Source: Stenotrophomonas sp. SY1
GTDB lineage: Bacteria > Pseudomonadota > Gammaproteobacteria > Xanthomonadales > Xanthomonadaceae
NCBI RefSeq assembly: GCF_021202945.1
Contig: NZ_JAJOYR010000002.1
Location: 124,001 to 188,000 of the forward strand
Reading direction: 5' to 3'
Length of the DNA: 64,000 nt
Program-made: the position numbers and the translations under genes
Shown: positions 45,598 through 57,702 of the stretch, piece by piece
Layout of the letters: each line of letters opens with the position of its first letter
Position numbering within the stretch: the first letter of the stretch is position 1
The notes under the pieces: generated by a model
What the model was told of the DNA's origin: nothing
Databases searched by the model: none
What the model saw: only the letters and a program-made list of their open reading frames with translations

Positions 45598-45713
45598 GCA
45601 GGAGCGGCGTCAGCCGCGAAGCTGGGCATGCCGGACCATGCCAAGACGCCTGCAATTGCATGCACCACGGGACTCGGTGAGGTTGCCAGCTTCGCGGCTG
45701 ACGCCGCTCCTAC
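45598..45713. repeat. Facing pair of GTAG-type palindromic repeats
   Basis: GCAGGAGCGGCGTCAGCCGC (unit 45598-45622; GCAG instead of GTAG) faces the inverse unit at 45689-45713. With the promoter above it occupies the 473-base gap 45442-45914; the remaining 200 bases before 45915 show no gene. Confidence 0.78.
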
Positions 45714-45914
45714 AGCTGGTCACCTCGTAGTCTCAACCACGCCTGATTCCCTTTGCTTCCAAGCAGACAACCGTTGGCTATCACGGCCCCATCCGCGCAA
45801 ACGCCCGGCCCGCAAGGATTGGCCCCGGCACCGCAATGCTGGGTTTCCGCAGCGCATGCGCCGCGCTAACAGCCGCTGGCGATACTTTCCTGATCCCTGA
45901 AAGACGCTGTACCC

Positions 45915-46736
45915 ATGACGCTCAACGACTTCCCCTACCTGCACGGCTTCTCAGCCAACGAGCAGGCCCGGCTGCGCAAACAGGCGCGCCTGTTTGAACC
46001 GGTGATCTTCCACGACATTGATTTCCGCAACGCCCGCCACGTGCTGGAAGTGGGCAGCGGCGTCGGCGCACAGACCGAGATCCTGCTGCGCCGTTTCCCC
46101 GACCTGCACATCATCGGCATCGACCTCAACGAGCGCCAGCTCGCCGCCGCCAATGAGCACCTTGCCCAGTTGCCATGGCTGGCCGAGCGCTGCCAGTTCC
46201 AGCGTGCCGACGCCAGCGACCTGCCGTTCGAGGCGCGCAGCTTCGACGGCGCCTTCCTGTGCTGGGTGCTGGAACACGTGCCCTCACCGGCCCGCGCCCT
46301 GGCCGAGGTACGGCGCGTGCTCAACCCCGGCTCTCCGGTATTCGTCACCGAAGTGATGAACGCCTCGTTCCTGCTCGACCCGTACTCGCCCAACCTGTGG
46401 CGCTACTGGATGGCCTTCAACGATTACCAGATCGACAGCGGCGGCGACCCGTTCGTCGGTGCCAAGCTGGGCAACCTGCTGCTGGCCGGCGGCTTCCGTG
46501 ACGTGCAGACCCAGACCAAGACCGTGCACCTGGACAACCGCGAGCCGGCGCGGCGCAAGATCATGTTCGCGCTGTGGGAGGAGTTGCTGCTGTCAGCGGC
46601 CGACCAGCTGCTGCAGGCCGGCAAGGTGGACCCGGAAACGGTCGAAGGCATGCGCCGGGAGTTCCGCCAGGTGCAGAACGACCCGAACGCGGTGTTCTTC
46701 TATTCCTTCGTGCAGGCCAGCGCGACCGTCTATTGA
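45915..46736 (+). CDS. Class I SAM-dependent methyltransferase
   Basis: A 273-aa Methyltransf_11/25-type enzyme. Motif I is VLEVGSGVGAQTE (about 44-56), the ribose-binding acidic residue is in IIGIDLNERQ, motif II-like RADASDLPFEARSFDGAF and motif III AEVRRVLNPGSPVFVTE follow. No substrate is evident; the C-terminal part resembles polyketide-synthase-associated or small-molecule methyltransferases. It converges with the next gene and overlaps its end by 7 bases. Confidence 0.85.
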   Translation: MTLNDFPYLHGFSANEQARLRKQARLFEPVIFHDIDFRNARHVLEVGSGVGAQTEILLRRFPDLHIIGIDLNERQLAAANEHLAQLPWLAERCQFQRADASDLPFEARSFDGAFLCWVLEHVPSPARALAEVRRVLNPGSPVFVTEVMNASFLLDPYSPNLWRYWMAFNDYQIDSGGDPFVGAKLGNLLLAGGFRDVQTQTKTVHLDNREPARRKIMFALWEELLLSAADQLLQAGKVDPETVEGMRREFRQVQNDPNAVFFYSFVQASATVY

Positions 46737-47803
46737 GCTGCCTGGCCGCCATTGACCACCGCTGCATCAGCAGCGGTGGGCGCCTGCCAGATGCGCTGCC
46801 ACATCTGCGCCAGGCGCTGTTTGAGTACCCCACGGTTGCCGGCCTGACGGTAAGCCGGCGCCACTTGGCGCGGCGCCAGCGCCTGCCATTGCCCGGCCTG
46901 TTCCACCGCCACGGCAAAGTTGAAGTTGTAGTCCGGCTCCAGCCCCATGCGCAGATCGCTGAGCACCAGCTCGCCGCCCTGCACCTGCGCGCGCATGAAC
47001 CCGTGGTTGAACCAGTTCAACCGCGCCACGGCCGGGATGTCAGCGGCCTGCCGCAGCGCCTGCACATTGGAGGGATAACCGGTGAATTGCATCGGCCCGC
47101 GATCGGCCCACAGCGAGCGGTCGCCGACCACGTAGCCATTCGGCGTCATCGCCACCACCCGCCACAGCAACGTATTGAACGGCATCGGCACCGAGAAGCG
47201 CGGCGCATCGGCCAGCCCCATGCCGGCCAGGGCCTGCCCGGCGGCGCGATCGACCTGTGCCTTGGCCAGTTGCGACCAGCCCAGATAGCCCGTACTGAGC
47301 ACCAATCCGGCCAGCAATGCACGCTGCGCCAAGGGCCGCGCCCGTGCCCACCAGGCCACGGCACACCCGATCAACAGCCACACCGTATACAGCGGGTCGA
47401 TGATGAAGACGCTGGACCACATGGCCGGTGGCGGCGTCAGCGGCCACCACAGCTGGGTGCCGTAGACGGTGAAGGCATCGAGCAGCGGATGGGTAACCAG
47501 CGCCAGCACGATCGCCCACCACCAGCGTCCGGGCGCTTCGGCGACCCGGCCATGGCCGAAACGCCGGTACAGCCACCAGATCAAGGTGCCCAGCAGCGGC
47601 AGCACCAACAGCGAGTGGCTGAAGCTGCGGTGGATGGTCATCAGGCTCACCGGGTTGTCGGTGAAGGCGACGATGAGCAGCCCGTCCAGGTCCGGCAGAG
47701 TGCCCAGACCGGCACCGGCCAGCAGAGCGGCGCGGCGATGGCCGGCAGGGGCGATGGCAGCGGCGACGGCGCCGCCGAGAACGATCTGACTGAGGGAATC
47801 CAT
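46730..47803 (-). CDS. YdjM-like inner-membrane metal-dependent hydrolase (DUF457)
   Basis: A 357-aa protein with an N-terminal membrane domain of about four or five helices carrying the DUF457 motifs: [38 protein letters not shown] and [17 protein letters not shown] (conserved Asp and His). The C-terminal 180 residues form a soluble part. In E. coli the related YdjM belongs to the SOS regulon; no LexA box was noted here. The function is poorly known. It overlaps the end of the methyltransferase gene. Confidence 0.85.
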   Translation of the reverse strand: MDSLSQIVLGGAVAAAIAPAGHRRAALLAGAGLGTLPDLDGLLIVAFTDNPVSLMTIHRSFSHSLLVLPLLGTLIWWLYRRFGHGRVAEAPGRWWWAIVLALVTHPLLDAFTVYGTQLWWPLTPPPAMWSSVFIIDPLYTVWLLIGCAVAWWARARPLAQRALLAGLVLSTGYLGWSQLAKAQVDRAAGQALAGMGLADAPRFSVPMPFNTLLWRVVAMTPNGYVVGDRSLWADRGPMQFTGYPSNVQALRQAADIPAVARLNWFNHGFMRAQVQGGELVLSDLRMGLEPDYNFNFAVAVEQAGQWQALAPRQVAPAYRQAGNRGVLKQRLAQMWQRIWQAPTAADAAVVNGGQAAQ

Positions 47804-47958
47804 GCGCGGATCGTAGCAAGCCCGCCGCGCGCCTACTCCCTGATCGCCTTCAATTGCTTAACGACTGGCAACATGTCACGACGCACAATGCACCCCGGGG
47901 TCATGACGTGTATCATGCGCGCCCATCTTTCCATCCGAATCAAGGGATATATAGCCTG

Positions 47959-49194
47959 ATGTCCAGCTACCTGTTCACCTCCGAATCGGTCTCCGAAGGC
48001 CATCCGGACAAGATTGCCGACCAGATCTCCGATGCGGTGCTGGACGCCATCCTGACCCAGGACAAGCGCGCCCGTGTTGCCTGCGAAACCCTGGTCAAGA
48101 CCGGTGCGGCCATCGTGGCCGGCGAAGTCACCACCTCGGCGTGGGTCGACATCGAAGACCTGACCCGCAACGTGATCAACCAGATCGGCTACGACAACTC
48201 CAATGTCGGCTTCGACGGTCACACCTGCGCGATCATCAACATGCTCGGCAAGCAGTCCCCGGACATCGCCGCCGGCGTTGACGGTACCGACAAGAAGAGC
48301 AAGAAGCCGGAAGAACAGGGCGCTGGCGACCAGGGCCTGATGTTCGGCTACGCCTGCAACGAAGCCCCGGAATTCATGCCGGCGCCGATCTACTACTCGC
48401 ACCGTCTGGTCGAGCAGCAGGCCAAGGTCCGCAAGAAGAAGAACTCGCCGCTGCCGTGGCTGCGTCCGGACGCCAAGAGCCAGGTCACCCTGCGCTACGG
48501 CCAGGACGGCAAGATCGAAGGCCTGGATGCCGTGGTGCTGTCGACCCAGCACGACCCGGGCATCAAGCAGAAGGACCTGATCGAGGCCGTGCGCGAGCAC
48601 ATCCTCAAGCCGGTCCTGCCGAAGGCATGGCTGGACAAGCTGCCGAAGAACAAGGTGCACATCAACCCGACCGGCATCTTCGTGATCGGCGGCCCGGTGG
48701 GCGACTGCGGCCTGACCGGCCGCAAGATCATCGTCGACACCTACGGCGGTATGGCCCGTCACGGTGGTGGCGCGTTCTCCGGCAAGGACCCGTCCAAGGT
48801 TGACCGTTCGGCCGCTTACGCTGCCCGTTACGTCGCCAAGAACGTGGTTGCCGCCGGCTTGGCCGACAAGTGCGAAGTGCAGGTCTCCTACGCCATCGGC
48901 GTGGCCGAGCCGACCTCGATCTCGGTCACCACCTTCGGCACCGGCAAGATCCCGGACGCGCAGATCGAGAAGCTGATCCGTGCGCACTTCGACCTGCGCC
49001 CGTACGGCATCATCAAGATGCTCGACCTGATCCACCCGATGTACCAGCAGACCGCTGCCTACGGCCACTTCGGCCGCAAGCCGAAGGAATTCTCGTACGT
49101 TGACGGCGACGGCAAGACCCAGAACGCGACCGCCTTCTCCTGGGAGAAGACCGACCGCGCTGAAGCCCTGCGCAAGGCTGCAAAGCTGAAGTAA
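47959..49194 (+). CDS. metK: S-adenosylmethionine synthase
   Basis: A 411-aa methionine adenosyltransferase that makes SAM from methionine and ATP. All three repeats of the family are present: [16 protein letters not shown] near the N-terminus, the hexapeptide-like [12 protein letters not shown] and the glycine-rich [19 protein letters not shown]. It includes the roughly 20-residue insert seen in Xanthomonadaceae (KKSKKPEEQ and [15 protein letters not shown]). ATG 47959 is the family start. It ends with a terminator. ahcY, 7 kb downstream, handles the product of SAM-dependent methylation. Confidence 0.97.
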   Translation: MSSYLFTSESVSEGHPDKIADQISDAVLDAILTQDKRARVACETLVKTGAAIVAGEVTTSAWVDIEDLTRNVINQIGYDNSNVGFDGHTCAIINMLGKQSPDIAAGVDGTDKKSKKPEEQGAGDQGLMFGYACNEAPEFMPAPIYYSHRLVEQQAKVRKKKNSPLPWLRPDAKSQVTLRYGQDGKIEGLDAVVLSTQHDPGIKQKDLIEAVREHILKPVLPKAWLDKLPKNKVHINPTGIFVIGGPVGDCGLTGRKIIVDTYGGMARHGGGAFSGKDPSKVDRSAAYAARYVAKNVVAAGLADKCEVQVSYAIGVAEPTSISVTTFGTGKIPDAQIEKLIRAHFDLRPYGIIKMLDLIHPMYQQTAAYGHFGRKPKEFSYVDGDGKTQNATAFSWEKTDRAEALRKAAKLK

Positions 49195-49220
49195 GGCTTG
49201 GCTGAAATGGTTGTTGCTTG

Positions 49221-49256
49221 AAAGGGTCGCCCGCAAGGGCGGCCCTTTTTGTTTTT
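49221..49256 (+). terminator. Rho-independent terminator of metK
   Basis: Imperfect stem AAAGGGTCGCCCGC with GGGCGGCCCTTT, followed by TTGTTTTT. Confidence 0.85.
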
Positions 49257-49280
49257 GCTTGGGCTTTTGACCAAGCCTTT

Positions 49281-49400
49281 GACTAAGCCCCTCTCCCGTT
49301 CACGGGAAGAGGGGGGTGGGGTGAGGGCACGCTTCTGGTGCATGAAGTCAAACGTCCCCCATCCGCCCTACGGGCACCTTCCCCCGCAAGCGGGAGAAGG
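49281..49400. repeat. C-rich inverted repeats between metK and the thioesterase gene
   Basis: CCCCTCTCCCGTTCACGGGA at 49288 folds on itself; GGGGTGGGGTGAGGGC (to 49328) and the later CCTTCCCCCGCAAGCGGGAG (49379) belong to the same repeat family as at 40.7 kb. No gene in the 346 bases before 49541. Confidence 0.7.
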
Positions 49401-49540
49401 GAAAGTCGAAAAGCCCTGCATCCTGCATCCTGCCCCTTGCCCTTGCTCTCCAAGCTCTCCCAGCCCTCGCACCCAAACCCGCCACACCCCTCCCTACCTT
49501 CTCCTGCATCACTGGAGTAGCCTGCCGTTCCGTCAGCGCG

Positions 49541-50071
49541 ATGCCTGCCATGTCCTCCGAACCCAAATCCCACCAGCTGTCGATGACCGTGCTGATGACT
49601 CCGGAGATGGCCAACTTCTCCGGCAAGGTCCACGGCGGTTCGATACTGCGCCTGCTCGACCAGGTCGCCTACGCCTGCGCCAGCCGCTATGCCGGCAACT
49701 ACGTCGTCACCCTGTCGGTGGACCAGGTGATGTTCCGCCAACCCATCGCCGTTGGTGAGCTGGTCACCTTCCTGGCCTCGGTCAACTACACCGGCACCTC
49801 CTCGCTGGAAGTGGGCATCAAGGTGGTGGCCGAGGACATCCGCAAGGCCAGCGTGCGTCATGCCAACAGCTGCTTCTTCACCATGGTGGCGGTGGATGAC
49901 AACGGCCGCCCCACGCCGGTGCCGACGCTGCTGCCGCAGACCAGCGATGAACGACGCCGCTTCGCCGCGGCGCAGATTCGCCGCCAGTTGCGGCACGAAA
50001 TGGAACAGCGGCAACTGGAGCTGCTCAAGCACAACCCGTCCGGTGAAGCGGACCTGCAGGTGGACGCATAA
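49541..50071 (+). CDS. Acyl-CoA thioesterase (hotdog, YciA/BACH type)
   Basis: A 176-aa single-hotdog-domain protein. The active-site strand and helix are FSGKVHGGSILRLLDQVAYACASRYAG, where Asp of LLDQ is the expected catalytic residue. SVNYTGTSSLEVGIKV and the C-terminal strand HANSCFFTMVAVD complete the fold. It hydrolyses acyl-CoA to free acid and CoA; chain-length preference is unknown. Start ATG 49541, or 49550 as alternative. Confidence 0.88.
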   Translation: MPAMSSEPKSHQLSMTVLMTPEMANFSGKVHGGSILRLLDQVAYACASRYAGNYVVTLSVDQVMFRQPIAVGELVTFLASVNYTGTSSLEVGIKVVAEDIRKASVRHANSCFFTMVAVDDNGRPTPVPTLLPQTSDERRRFAAAQIRRQLRHEMEQRQLELLKHNPSGEADLQVDA

Positions 50072-50159
50072 GCCCGCACGCCGGGGATCAAATTCCGGCA
50101 TCTCCTGCTCACCCTGAGGCGACGCGGCCGGAATTACATCCCGGCCCACCGCAGTGCTT

Positions 50160-52871
50160 TCAGCCGGTGTTCTGCACGCCCTGCGAGACGCCGTTGACAC
50201 AGGCCACCAGCGCGCGCAGCAGCGCATCGTCCTCACGCCCGCTCGCACGCCAGCGTTGCAGCAGGTCCACCTGCAAGGTACTGATCGGATCGATGTAGGG
50301 GTTGCGCAGGCGGATCGACAACGCAAGACGCGGGTCGTGTTCCAACAGTTCCTGCTGGCCACTCAGACGCTTGACCCAATGCGCGGTCAACGCCAGTTCT
50401 TCGCGGATCAACGGGAAGAAACGCTCGTGCAACGGCCCCGCCAAGCGCGAGAACTGCTCGGCGATATGGATGTCGCCCTTGCTCAGCACCATCGACATGT
50501 CGTCGAGGAAGGTCTCGAAGAACGGCCAGTCGTGCGCCATTTCCCGCAGCAGCGACTCATGGCCTGCTTCGGCGGCCGCCTGCAGGCCGCTGCCCACGCC
50601 AAACCAGCCCGGAATAACCGCCCGTGCCTGGCTCCAGGCAAACACCCACGGAATCGCGCGCAGGTTGGTCAACGCGGCGTCCTGACCCAAGCGTCGCGAC
50701 GGCCGCGAACCCAGCGTCATCCGCTCGATCACGTCGATCGGCGTGGCCTGGCGGAAGTAGTTCATGAACTCGGCATCACCGACGAACGCGCGATACGCAC
50801 GCGAACTCTGCTCTGCGACCAACGCCATCACCGGCTTCCACAGTTCCTCGCGTGGCTCGGTTGCACGCGGACGCAGGCTGGCGCGCAGTACCGCACCGGC
50901 GGATTGCTCCAGCGAGCGCAGCGCCAATGCGCGGATGCCGTACTTGCGATGGATCACTTCGCCCTGCTCGGTCACGCGCAGGCGTCCATCGATGCTGCCG
51001 CGCGGTGACGCATTCACCGCATGCGTGGTCTTGGTGCCGCCACGACTGATCGAACCACCACGGCCGTGGAAGAACGTCAGGTGCACGCCGTATTCGTTGG
51101 CGACCTCGAGCAGTTCCACCTGCGCATGCTGCAAACCCCAGCGCGAGGCGGCAATGCCGCCATCCTTGCCGCTGTCCGAATAGCCCAGCATCACCATCTG
51201 CACGTCGTTGCGTGCGGCCAGGTGCGCGCGATAGACCGGATCGGCGAGCAGGTCGCGCAGGGTCGCGGTGCCGTGCCCGAGGTCATCCACGGTTTCAAAC
51301 AACGGTGCGATATCCAGCGGCACCGCGCCTTCGGCATCAACCAGGCCGCCCCGGCGCGCCAGTGCGAGCACCGCAAGCACGTCCGCGCGGTCATGCGCCA
51401 TCGAGATGATGTAACTGCCCAGCGCATCGGCACCGTGACGGCGACGTGCATCGGCCAGTGCGGCAAAGACCTTGTCCAGCCGCTGGCCGGTCTCATCGGA
51501 CCCTGCCGGCAACGCGGATGTACCGGCGGCATACGGCGACAACGCCTGTGCACGCGCTGCACCATCCAGTGCATCGAAGGCGTCCTGCCCGCCCAATACT
51601 TCGGCCAGCGCGCGCGCATGCACGCTCGATTCCTGGCGCACGTCCAACCGTGCCAGATGGAAGCCGAAGGTACGCACGCGCCACAACAGCCGGCGTACCG
51701 AGAACCAGCCGGCATGCTTGCCCTTGTTCGCTTCCAGACTGTCGAGGATCAGCTGGATGTCGCCGATGAGTTCTTCCGGCGATGCATAGGCACCTGGCGC
51801 GTCCTCCAGCGTGGCCTGCAGGCGCGCACGCATGCGGTCGTTGAGCAGCCGGTACGGCATGTCGGCGTGGCGTGGCCGTGATTCCACGTTCGGCAGCAGC
51901 TGCCGGTATTGCTCGACGCGCGCCACCACCGCCTCACTTACGCCCACCAGTTCGGTGGACTGGCTGAGCAGGCTGGCGAGCTTGAGCAGGTCCTTGATGT
52001 ACAGCTCCAGCACCGCGCCGCGCTGCGCGTTCAAGGTCGCGGCGATGGTGTTGGCATCCACATTGGGATTGCCGTCCATGTCACCGCCCACCCAGGTGCC
52101 GAAACGCAACAGGCGCGGCAACGGCAGCGTGCGCCCCCAGGTGTCGAGCAGCGCCTGTTCCAGTGATTCGTAGAACACCGGAATCACCCGGTACAGCACG
52201 CGAGTCAGGTAGAAGCCGACGTGCTCGCGTTCGTCGTCCACGGTCGGCCGCACCGGCGAGGAGTCGGCCGTCTGCCACGACGCGGTGAGCGCCATGCGGA
52301 AGCGCGCCGCTTCCACTGCCTGCTCGCCCGGTGTGCGCTGCCCGTCGAGGTTGTCGACCAGCGCAGCCACCATCAGTTGTTCTTTTTCAAGCAGCGCGCG
52401 ACGCACCGCTTCGGTGGGATGCGCGGTGAACACTGGCTCGATGTCGATGCGCGGCAACCACTGCGCCAGTTCTTCCAGCGACACGCCCTGCGCCTTGAGC
52501 TGCAGCAGCGCATCGTGCAGGCCATCGGGCTGCGGGCGCTTGGTGCCCGCTCGCTGGTAGTCGCGGCGGCGACGAATGCGATGCACGCGCTCGGCGATGT
52601 TCACCACCTGGAAGTAGGTACTGAACGCGCGGACCAAGGCTTCGGCTTCGCGCGGCGAACGGCCTGCCAACTGCGTACTCAACGAGGCCAATGGTGCCTG
52701 GCTTTCGCGACGCGCGATGGCGGCGGTACGCACGTCTTCCACTTCATCGAGAAAGCCTGGCGAAACCTGTTCGGAAAGAAGATCGCCGACCATCGTACCG
52801 AGGCGACGGACATCGTCACGCAACGGCAGGTCGGGGGTCGCAAAGACTACGCTGCTACGGTACTCGTTCAT
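50160..52871 (-). CDS. ppc: Phosphoenolpyruvate carboxylase
   Basis: A 903-aa PEPC that fixes bicarbonate on PEP to give oxaloacetate (anaplerosis). Catalytic motifs: [12 protein letters not shown] (His), the [16 protein letters not shown] block with catalytic His/Arg nearby, [12 protein letters not shown] (glycine loop) and a terminal QNTG. Full length for the family. The start [21 protein letters not shown] is taken at 52871. It is followed on the other side of the gap by a repeat-rich region. Confidence 0.96.
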   Translation of the reverse strand: MNEYRSSVVFATPDLPLRDDVRRLGTMVGDLLSEQVSPGFLDEVEDVRTAAIARRESQAPLASLSTQLAGRSPREAEALVRAFSTYFQVVNIAERVHRIRRRRDYQRAGTKRPQPDGLHDALLQLKAQGVSLEELAQWLPRIDIEPVFTAHPTEAVRRALLEKEQLMVAALVDNLDGQRTPGEQAVEAARFRMALTASWQTADSSPVRPTVDDEREHVGFYLTRVLYRVIPVFYESLEQALLDTWGRTLPLPRLLRFGTWVGGDMDGNPNVDANTIAATLNAQRGAVLELYIKDLLKLASLLSQSTELVGVSEAVVARVEQYRQLLPNVESRPRHADMPYRLLNDRMRARLQATLEDAPGAYASPEELIGDIQLILDSLEANKGKHAGWFSVRRLLWRVRTFGFHLARLDVRQESSVHARALAEVLGGQDAFDALDGAARAQALSPYAAGTSALPAGSDETGQRLDKVFAALADARRRHGADALGSYIISMAHDRADVLAVLALARRGGLVDAEGAVPLDIAPLFETVDDLGHGTATLRDLLADPVYRAHLAARNDVQMVMLGYSDSGKDGGIAASRWGLQHAQVELLEVANEYGVHLTFFHGRGGSISRGGTKTTHAVNASPRGSIDGRLRVTEQGEVIHRKYGIRALALRSLEQSAGAVLRASLRPRATEPREELWKPVMALVAEQSSRAYRAFVGDAEFMNYFRQATPIDVIERMTLGSRPSRRLGQDAALTNLRAIPWVFAWSQARAVIPGWFGVGSGLQAAAEAGHESLLREMAHDWPFFETFLDDMSMVLSKGDIHIAEQFSRLAGPLHERFFPLIREELALTAHWVKRLSGQQELLEHDPRLALSIRLRNPYIDPISTLQVDLLQRWRASGREDDALLRALVACVNGVSQGVQNTG

Positions 52872-53114
52872 CTACGACGCACAAGCCTTGAGAGCGGAAA
52901 CGTCCCAAGCCTAACCGAAAATTCCGTTGGTTTTTGCAGTGCACCAAACCTGAAACAGTTGCATCTGCATGTTGTCTACTGGCTGTCCGCGCAGACAGAA
53001 AACAAGGCGTGAGTCGTCCGGTTCGTGGACATTGCTTGACGCTTGCGCCTTGGAAGCACCCCTCCCCAACCGTCCCCTACGCCTGCGGCGCAAGGGAGGG
53101 AGCGGGCATTGCAC

Positions 53115-53192
53115 TTCGGCTTCGGCTTCGGCTTCGGCTTCGGCTCCGGCTTTGGCTTTGGCTTTGGCTTTGGCTTTGGCTTCAGCTTCAGC
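53115..53192. repeat. Hexanucleotide repeat array, 13 units
   Basis: Thirteen hexamers of the TTCGGC/TTTGGC kind: five TTCGGC, one TCCGGC, five TTTGGC, two TTCAGC. A sister array with six units lies at 53328-53363 in the second copy of the duplication. Confidence 0.88.
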
Positions 53193-53327
53193 CCCTCCCC
53201 TTGCGCGCATGGCGCGCAGGGGGAGATTGGGAGGGGGTTGCTTGTTCGCTTGTCGTTCCCCGCGAAAAGCACCCCTCCCCAGCCCTCCCCTACGCCTTCG
53301 GCGCAAAGGAGGGAGCGGGCACTGCAC

Positions 53328-53363
53328 TTCGGCTTCGGCTTCGGCTTTGGCTTTGGCTTTAGC
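53328..53363. repeat. Hexanucleotide repeat array, 6 units
   Basis: Three TTCGGC, two TTTGGC and one TTTAGC, in the same order as the longer array at 53115; a likely variable-number locus. Confidence 0.85.
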
Positions 53364-53490
53364 CCCTCCCCTTGCGCGCATAGCGCGCAGGGGGAGGTTG
53401 GGAGGGGGTGTTGCTTGTTCGCTTGTTGCTACCCGCGAAAAGCCCCCCAGCCCTCCCCTCCGCCTTCGGCGCATGGGAGGGAGTGGTGAA

Positions 53491-56001
53491 TCAGCGCTTC
53501 TTTGCCTCGCCAGCCTTCGGTGCCGCCAGCCACTGGTCCAGCCAGGTCTCGCTCTCGGCCAACATGGTCATGATCGACTCGCGCGCGCGATAACCGTGCG
53601 ACTCATTGGGCAGCATCACCAGACGCGAGGTTCCACCCAGCCCCTTCACCGCCGCGAACATGCGCTCGCTCTGCATCGGGAAAGTGCCGGAGTTGTTGTC
53701 GTCGGCACCATGGATGAACAGGATCGGGTCCTTGATCTTGTCCGCATAGTTGAACGGCGACATCTTCGAGTACACATCCTGCGCCTGCCAGTAGTTGCGC
53801 TCCTCGGCCTGGAAACCGAACGGCGTCAGCGTGCGGTTGTAGGCACCCGAACGTGCAATGCCGGCCTTGAACAGGCGCGTATGCGCGAGCAGGTTGGCGG
53901 TCATGAACGCACCATAGGAATGCCCGCCCACCGCGATGCGCTCACGATCACCCACGCCCCGCTTGACCACTTCATCCACCGCGGCCTGCGCGCTGGCGAC
54001 CAACTGCTGCACGTAGGTGTCGTTCGGCTCGGCATCGCCTTCACCGATGATCGGCATGGTCGGGTTGTTGAGCACCACATAGCCCTTGGCCAGGAACGCC
54101 TGCGGCCCCCAGTAGCTGACCGCATTGAAGCGATGCTGCGAGCCGGTCACCTGGCTGGCGTCCTCGGCGGATTTGAACTCGGCCGGGTAAGCCCACATCA
54201 GCACCGGGCGCGGGCCGTCTTTCTTCGGGTCATAACCGGGCGGCAGCAGCAGGTCGGCAGTGAGTTCGACGCCATCGTTGCGCGTGTAGCGGATCTGCTC
54301 CTTCTTCACCCCACGCAGCGCCGGCAGCGGGTGCGCGAAATGGGTCAGCTCCACCGGCTTGGCGTCGGCTGCCAGACCACGCGCGTATAGGTTGGCCGGC
54401 ACGTCATTGGATTCGCGGTAGGTGAGGATGCGCGCGTTGCCGCCTTCGATGATCGTCAGCGGCATTTCGTAGTACGGGGCCTGCGAATGGAACAGGCGCT
54501 CGCTCTTGCCGCTGGCCAGGTTGACGCGGTCCAGGAACGGACGATCACCTTCGGCCGAAGCGCCACTGCCAATGCGATAGAAACTGCCGCCATCGGCACT
54601 GAGCTGCAGGCGCACGCGGCCGGCATCGTCAGCCTGCAACAGCGGGTCACCCGGATCGCTGTAGCGGTCATCCTCAGAGCGCTGGGACAGCAACTGCGGC
54701 GCCTGCGCCGGGTTGTCAGGACTGATCTTCCACTGCTTCACCTGGCGGGTCTTCCACCAGTACTCATTCAGCAGCGCAAGGTCGCCACTACTCCAGGTGA
54801 TACCGGCAAAACGCGAACCCAGCTGCGCCAGCGTTGCCGGCGGCTTGTCGAACGGCGCGGCCTGCACCAGCACCGCGTCGCGGATGGCTGCCTCGCGTGA
54901 AGGATCGCCACCGTCCTGCGCCTCGGCCCATACCAGCGTGGCCGGCGCATCGGCGCGCCAGCTGATCGAACGCACGCCGGTCGGCACGGCGTCATTGCCG
55001 GTCGGCAGGCCGTCCACCAGCGGCAGACGGGCCACGGTGTGCGCCAGCTTGCCCTGCGCATCCAGCACCTCGATGTGGCGCGGGAAGCGACTCAGCGGCA
55101 CTGCATAGGAGAACGGACGCTCCACCCGCTGGCTGAGCAGGTAGTTGCCATCCGGTGAAGAGGACAAGCCCAGGAACAGCCCCGGCGCGCCGATCGGCGT
55201 TGCCTGGCCATTGATCGCCACCCGCACCGGCTGCGCCTTCAGGTAGTGCTCGAGCAAACGCGCGTCGCCTTCGTTCTTCAGCAGGTCCTGATAGGTGCGC
55301 ACCGAGCGCACGCCCTGCCCGGCCACGGTTTCCTGCACCGCCGGCCCGGTCGGGACGCCGTCACCACTGGGCGCCTCGCCCTGCCCGGCAGGACGTTGCA
55401 GCACCAGCAATGCATCGCCACCCGGCAGCCAGGCATAGCCATTGCCGACAATGCTGTTCAAACGCTCGGCCACACGCCGGGCGCTGCCACCTTCGACATC
55501 CACCAGCCACAACTCATTGCTGCCGGTGACCGGGTCCACCTGGTTGAACGCCAGGTACTTCTGGTCCGGCGACCACGCCAACGAAGCTACCGACAGCGGC
55601 TGCGGCAGGCCACTGATCTGACGTTCACTGCCATCGGCGGTGGAGGCCAGCCACAACTTGCTGCCGAACGAGGAACGGCTGTCGGACACGGTCTTGGGAT
55701 TGATCCGCAGGCCCGCCAGTCGCAGTTCCGGCTGCGCCACCTGGCCGATGGTCGGCAAGGGCGGGGTCTGCAACAGCGCCGTCATGTCGCGCTTGGGCGA
55801 CAGGTACAGGCTCGGCGCGCGCGGGGCGTCGACCACCGCCTGCAGGGCCGCCGAGGGCAGGCGGTAACCCTCGCCCTGGCCGGCCTTTGCCGCTGGCGGC
55901 GGGGTCAGCGCCAGTACCGGCGGCACCGACAGCAACAGGCCGGCGCACAGCACCAGGACAGCGGAGGTCCGCTTGGCGCGACGGGCGGGAAACTGGGTCA
56001 T
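53491..56001 (-). CDS. S9-family peptidase (prolyl oligopeptidase / glutamyl endopeptidase-like), secreted
   Basis: An 836-aa protein with a signal peptide (about 1-31, ending LALT). The N-terminal half is a beta-propeller with recurring DGS and LAWSPDQKYLAF-type blades; the C-terminal third is the alpha/beta hydrolase domain with nucleophile Ser in VGGHSYGAFMTA, Asp in IHGADDNNSGT and His in NESHGYRAR. It cleaves peptides in the periplasm or outside; the preferred residue (Pro or Glu) cannot be fixed from sequence. Confidence 0.9.
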   Translation of the reverse strand: MTQFPARRAKRTSAVLVLCAGLLLSVPPVLALTPPPAAKAGQGEGYRLPSAALQAVVDAPRAPSLYLSPKRDMTALLQTPPLPTIGQVAQPELRLAGLRINPKTVSDSRSSFGSKLWLASTADGSERQISGLPQPLSVASLAWSPDQKYLAFNQVDPVTGSNELWLVDVEGGSARRVAERLNSIVGNGYAWLPGGDALLVLQRPAGQGEAPSGDGVPTGPAVQETVAGQGVRSVRTYQDLLKNEGDARLLEHYLKAQPVRVAINGQATPIGAPGLFLGLSSSPDGNYLLSQRVERPFSYAVPLSRFPRHIEVLDAQGKLAHTVARLPLVDGLPTGNDAVPTGVRSISWRADAPATLVWAEAQDGGDPSREAAIRDAVLVQAAPFDKPPATLAQLGSRFAGITWSSGDLALLNEYWWKTRQVKQWKISPDNPAQAPQLLSQRSEDDRYSDPGDPLLQADDAGRVRLQLSADGGSFYRIGSGASAEGDRPFLDRVNLASGKSERLFHSQAPYYEMPLTIIEGGNARILTYRESNDVPANLYARGLAADAKPVELTHFAHPLPALRGVKKEQIRYTRNDGVELTADLLLPPGYDPKKDGPRPVLMWAYPAEFKSAEDASQVTGSQHRFNAVSYWGPQAFLAKGYVVLNNPTMPIIGEGDAEPNDTYVQQLVASAQAAVDEVVKRGVGDRERIAVGGHSYGAFMTANLLAHTRLFKAGIARSGAYNRTLTPFGFQAEERNYWQAQDVYSKMSPFNYADKIKDPILFIHGADDNNSGTFPMQSERMFAAVKGLGGTSRLVMLPNESHGYRARESIMTMLAESETWLDQWLAAPKAGEAKKR

Positions 56002-56070
56002 GGCAATCCTCTACGACGGGAACAATCAGCCAACTTAACAATCTCTGTCGTTGTTCTCCCCTGCCGTTGG

Positions 56071-56098
56071 TTGGGCCGGCCGGCAGCCGCGATATAAT
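56071..56098 (+). promoter_or_regulatory. ahcY promoter
   Basis: -35 TTGGGC at 56071-56076, 16-bp spacer, perfect -10 TATAAT at 56093-56098; transcription would start just before the riboswitch. Confidence 0.7.
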
Positions 56099-56105
56099 CG
56101 GCAGC

Positions 56106-56187
56106 CCGCTCCGAGGGGCGCTGCGACTGTACGGGAGGCTCCCGGTACAGCCAGGCTCGGGCGGCTTTCATGCAACAACGGCGCCCG
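56106..56187 (+). promoter_or_regulatory. S-adenosylhomocysteine (SAH) riboswitch
   Basis: The sequence follows the SAH riboswitch consensus: CGCTCCGAGGGGCGCTGCGA at 56107, a CTGTAC/GTACAG hairpin, GCCAGGCTCGG, and CAACGGCGCCCG (56174 on) that forms the pseudoknot. It lies 40 bases before the ahcY start. SAH binding should raise ahcY expression, so toxic SAH is removed. Confidence 0.92.
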
Positions 56188-56225
56188 GCGAACGCGAGCT
56201 TGCTCGCACCACACCGGAGCTATGA

Positions 56226-57671
<1,446 letters not shown>

Positions 57672-57702
57672 TCGGCACTGCATCTGCTTCTGCTCAAGCC
57701 CC

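Larger units (their letters stand above)
53056..53485. repeat. Imperfect tandem duplication, two full copies and a partial third
   Basis: The unit runs CACCCCTCCCCA...CCTACGCC...GGAGGGAGCGGGCA, a hexamer array, AGCCCCTCCCCTTGCGCGCA, GGGAGGGGGTTGCTTGTTCG, CCGCGAAAAGC. Copy 1 is about 53056-53268, copy 2 about 53269-53441, partial copy 3 from 53442. The C-rich and G-rich ends form hairpins within each copy. The length difference between copies comes mainly from the hexamer arrays. Confidence 0.8.
52872..53490. other. Repeat-rich intergenic region between ppc and the S9 peptidase
   Basis: 619 bases without a believable gene. The first 160 bases should carry the ppc promoter. From about 53056 a tandem duplication begins (listed separately). 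Open frames that read through here encode only Gly-Phe or Lys-Pro dipeptide repeats. Confidence 0.7.

Noticed and set aside
47804..47958. A possible SAM-binding riboswitch before metK
   Set aside because: The leader of about 150 bases shows no match to the SAM-I, SAM-II or SAM/SAH patterns I know.
53043..53489. Open frames encoding long Gly-Phe or Lys-Pro repeats
   Set aside because: They are translations of hexanucleotide repeats in an intergenic duplication and have no start region or conserved flank.
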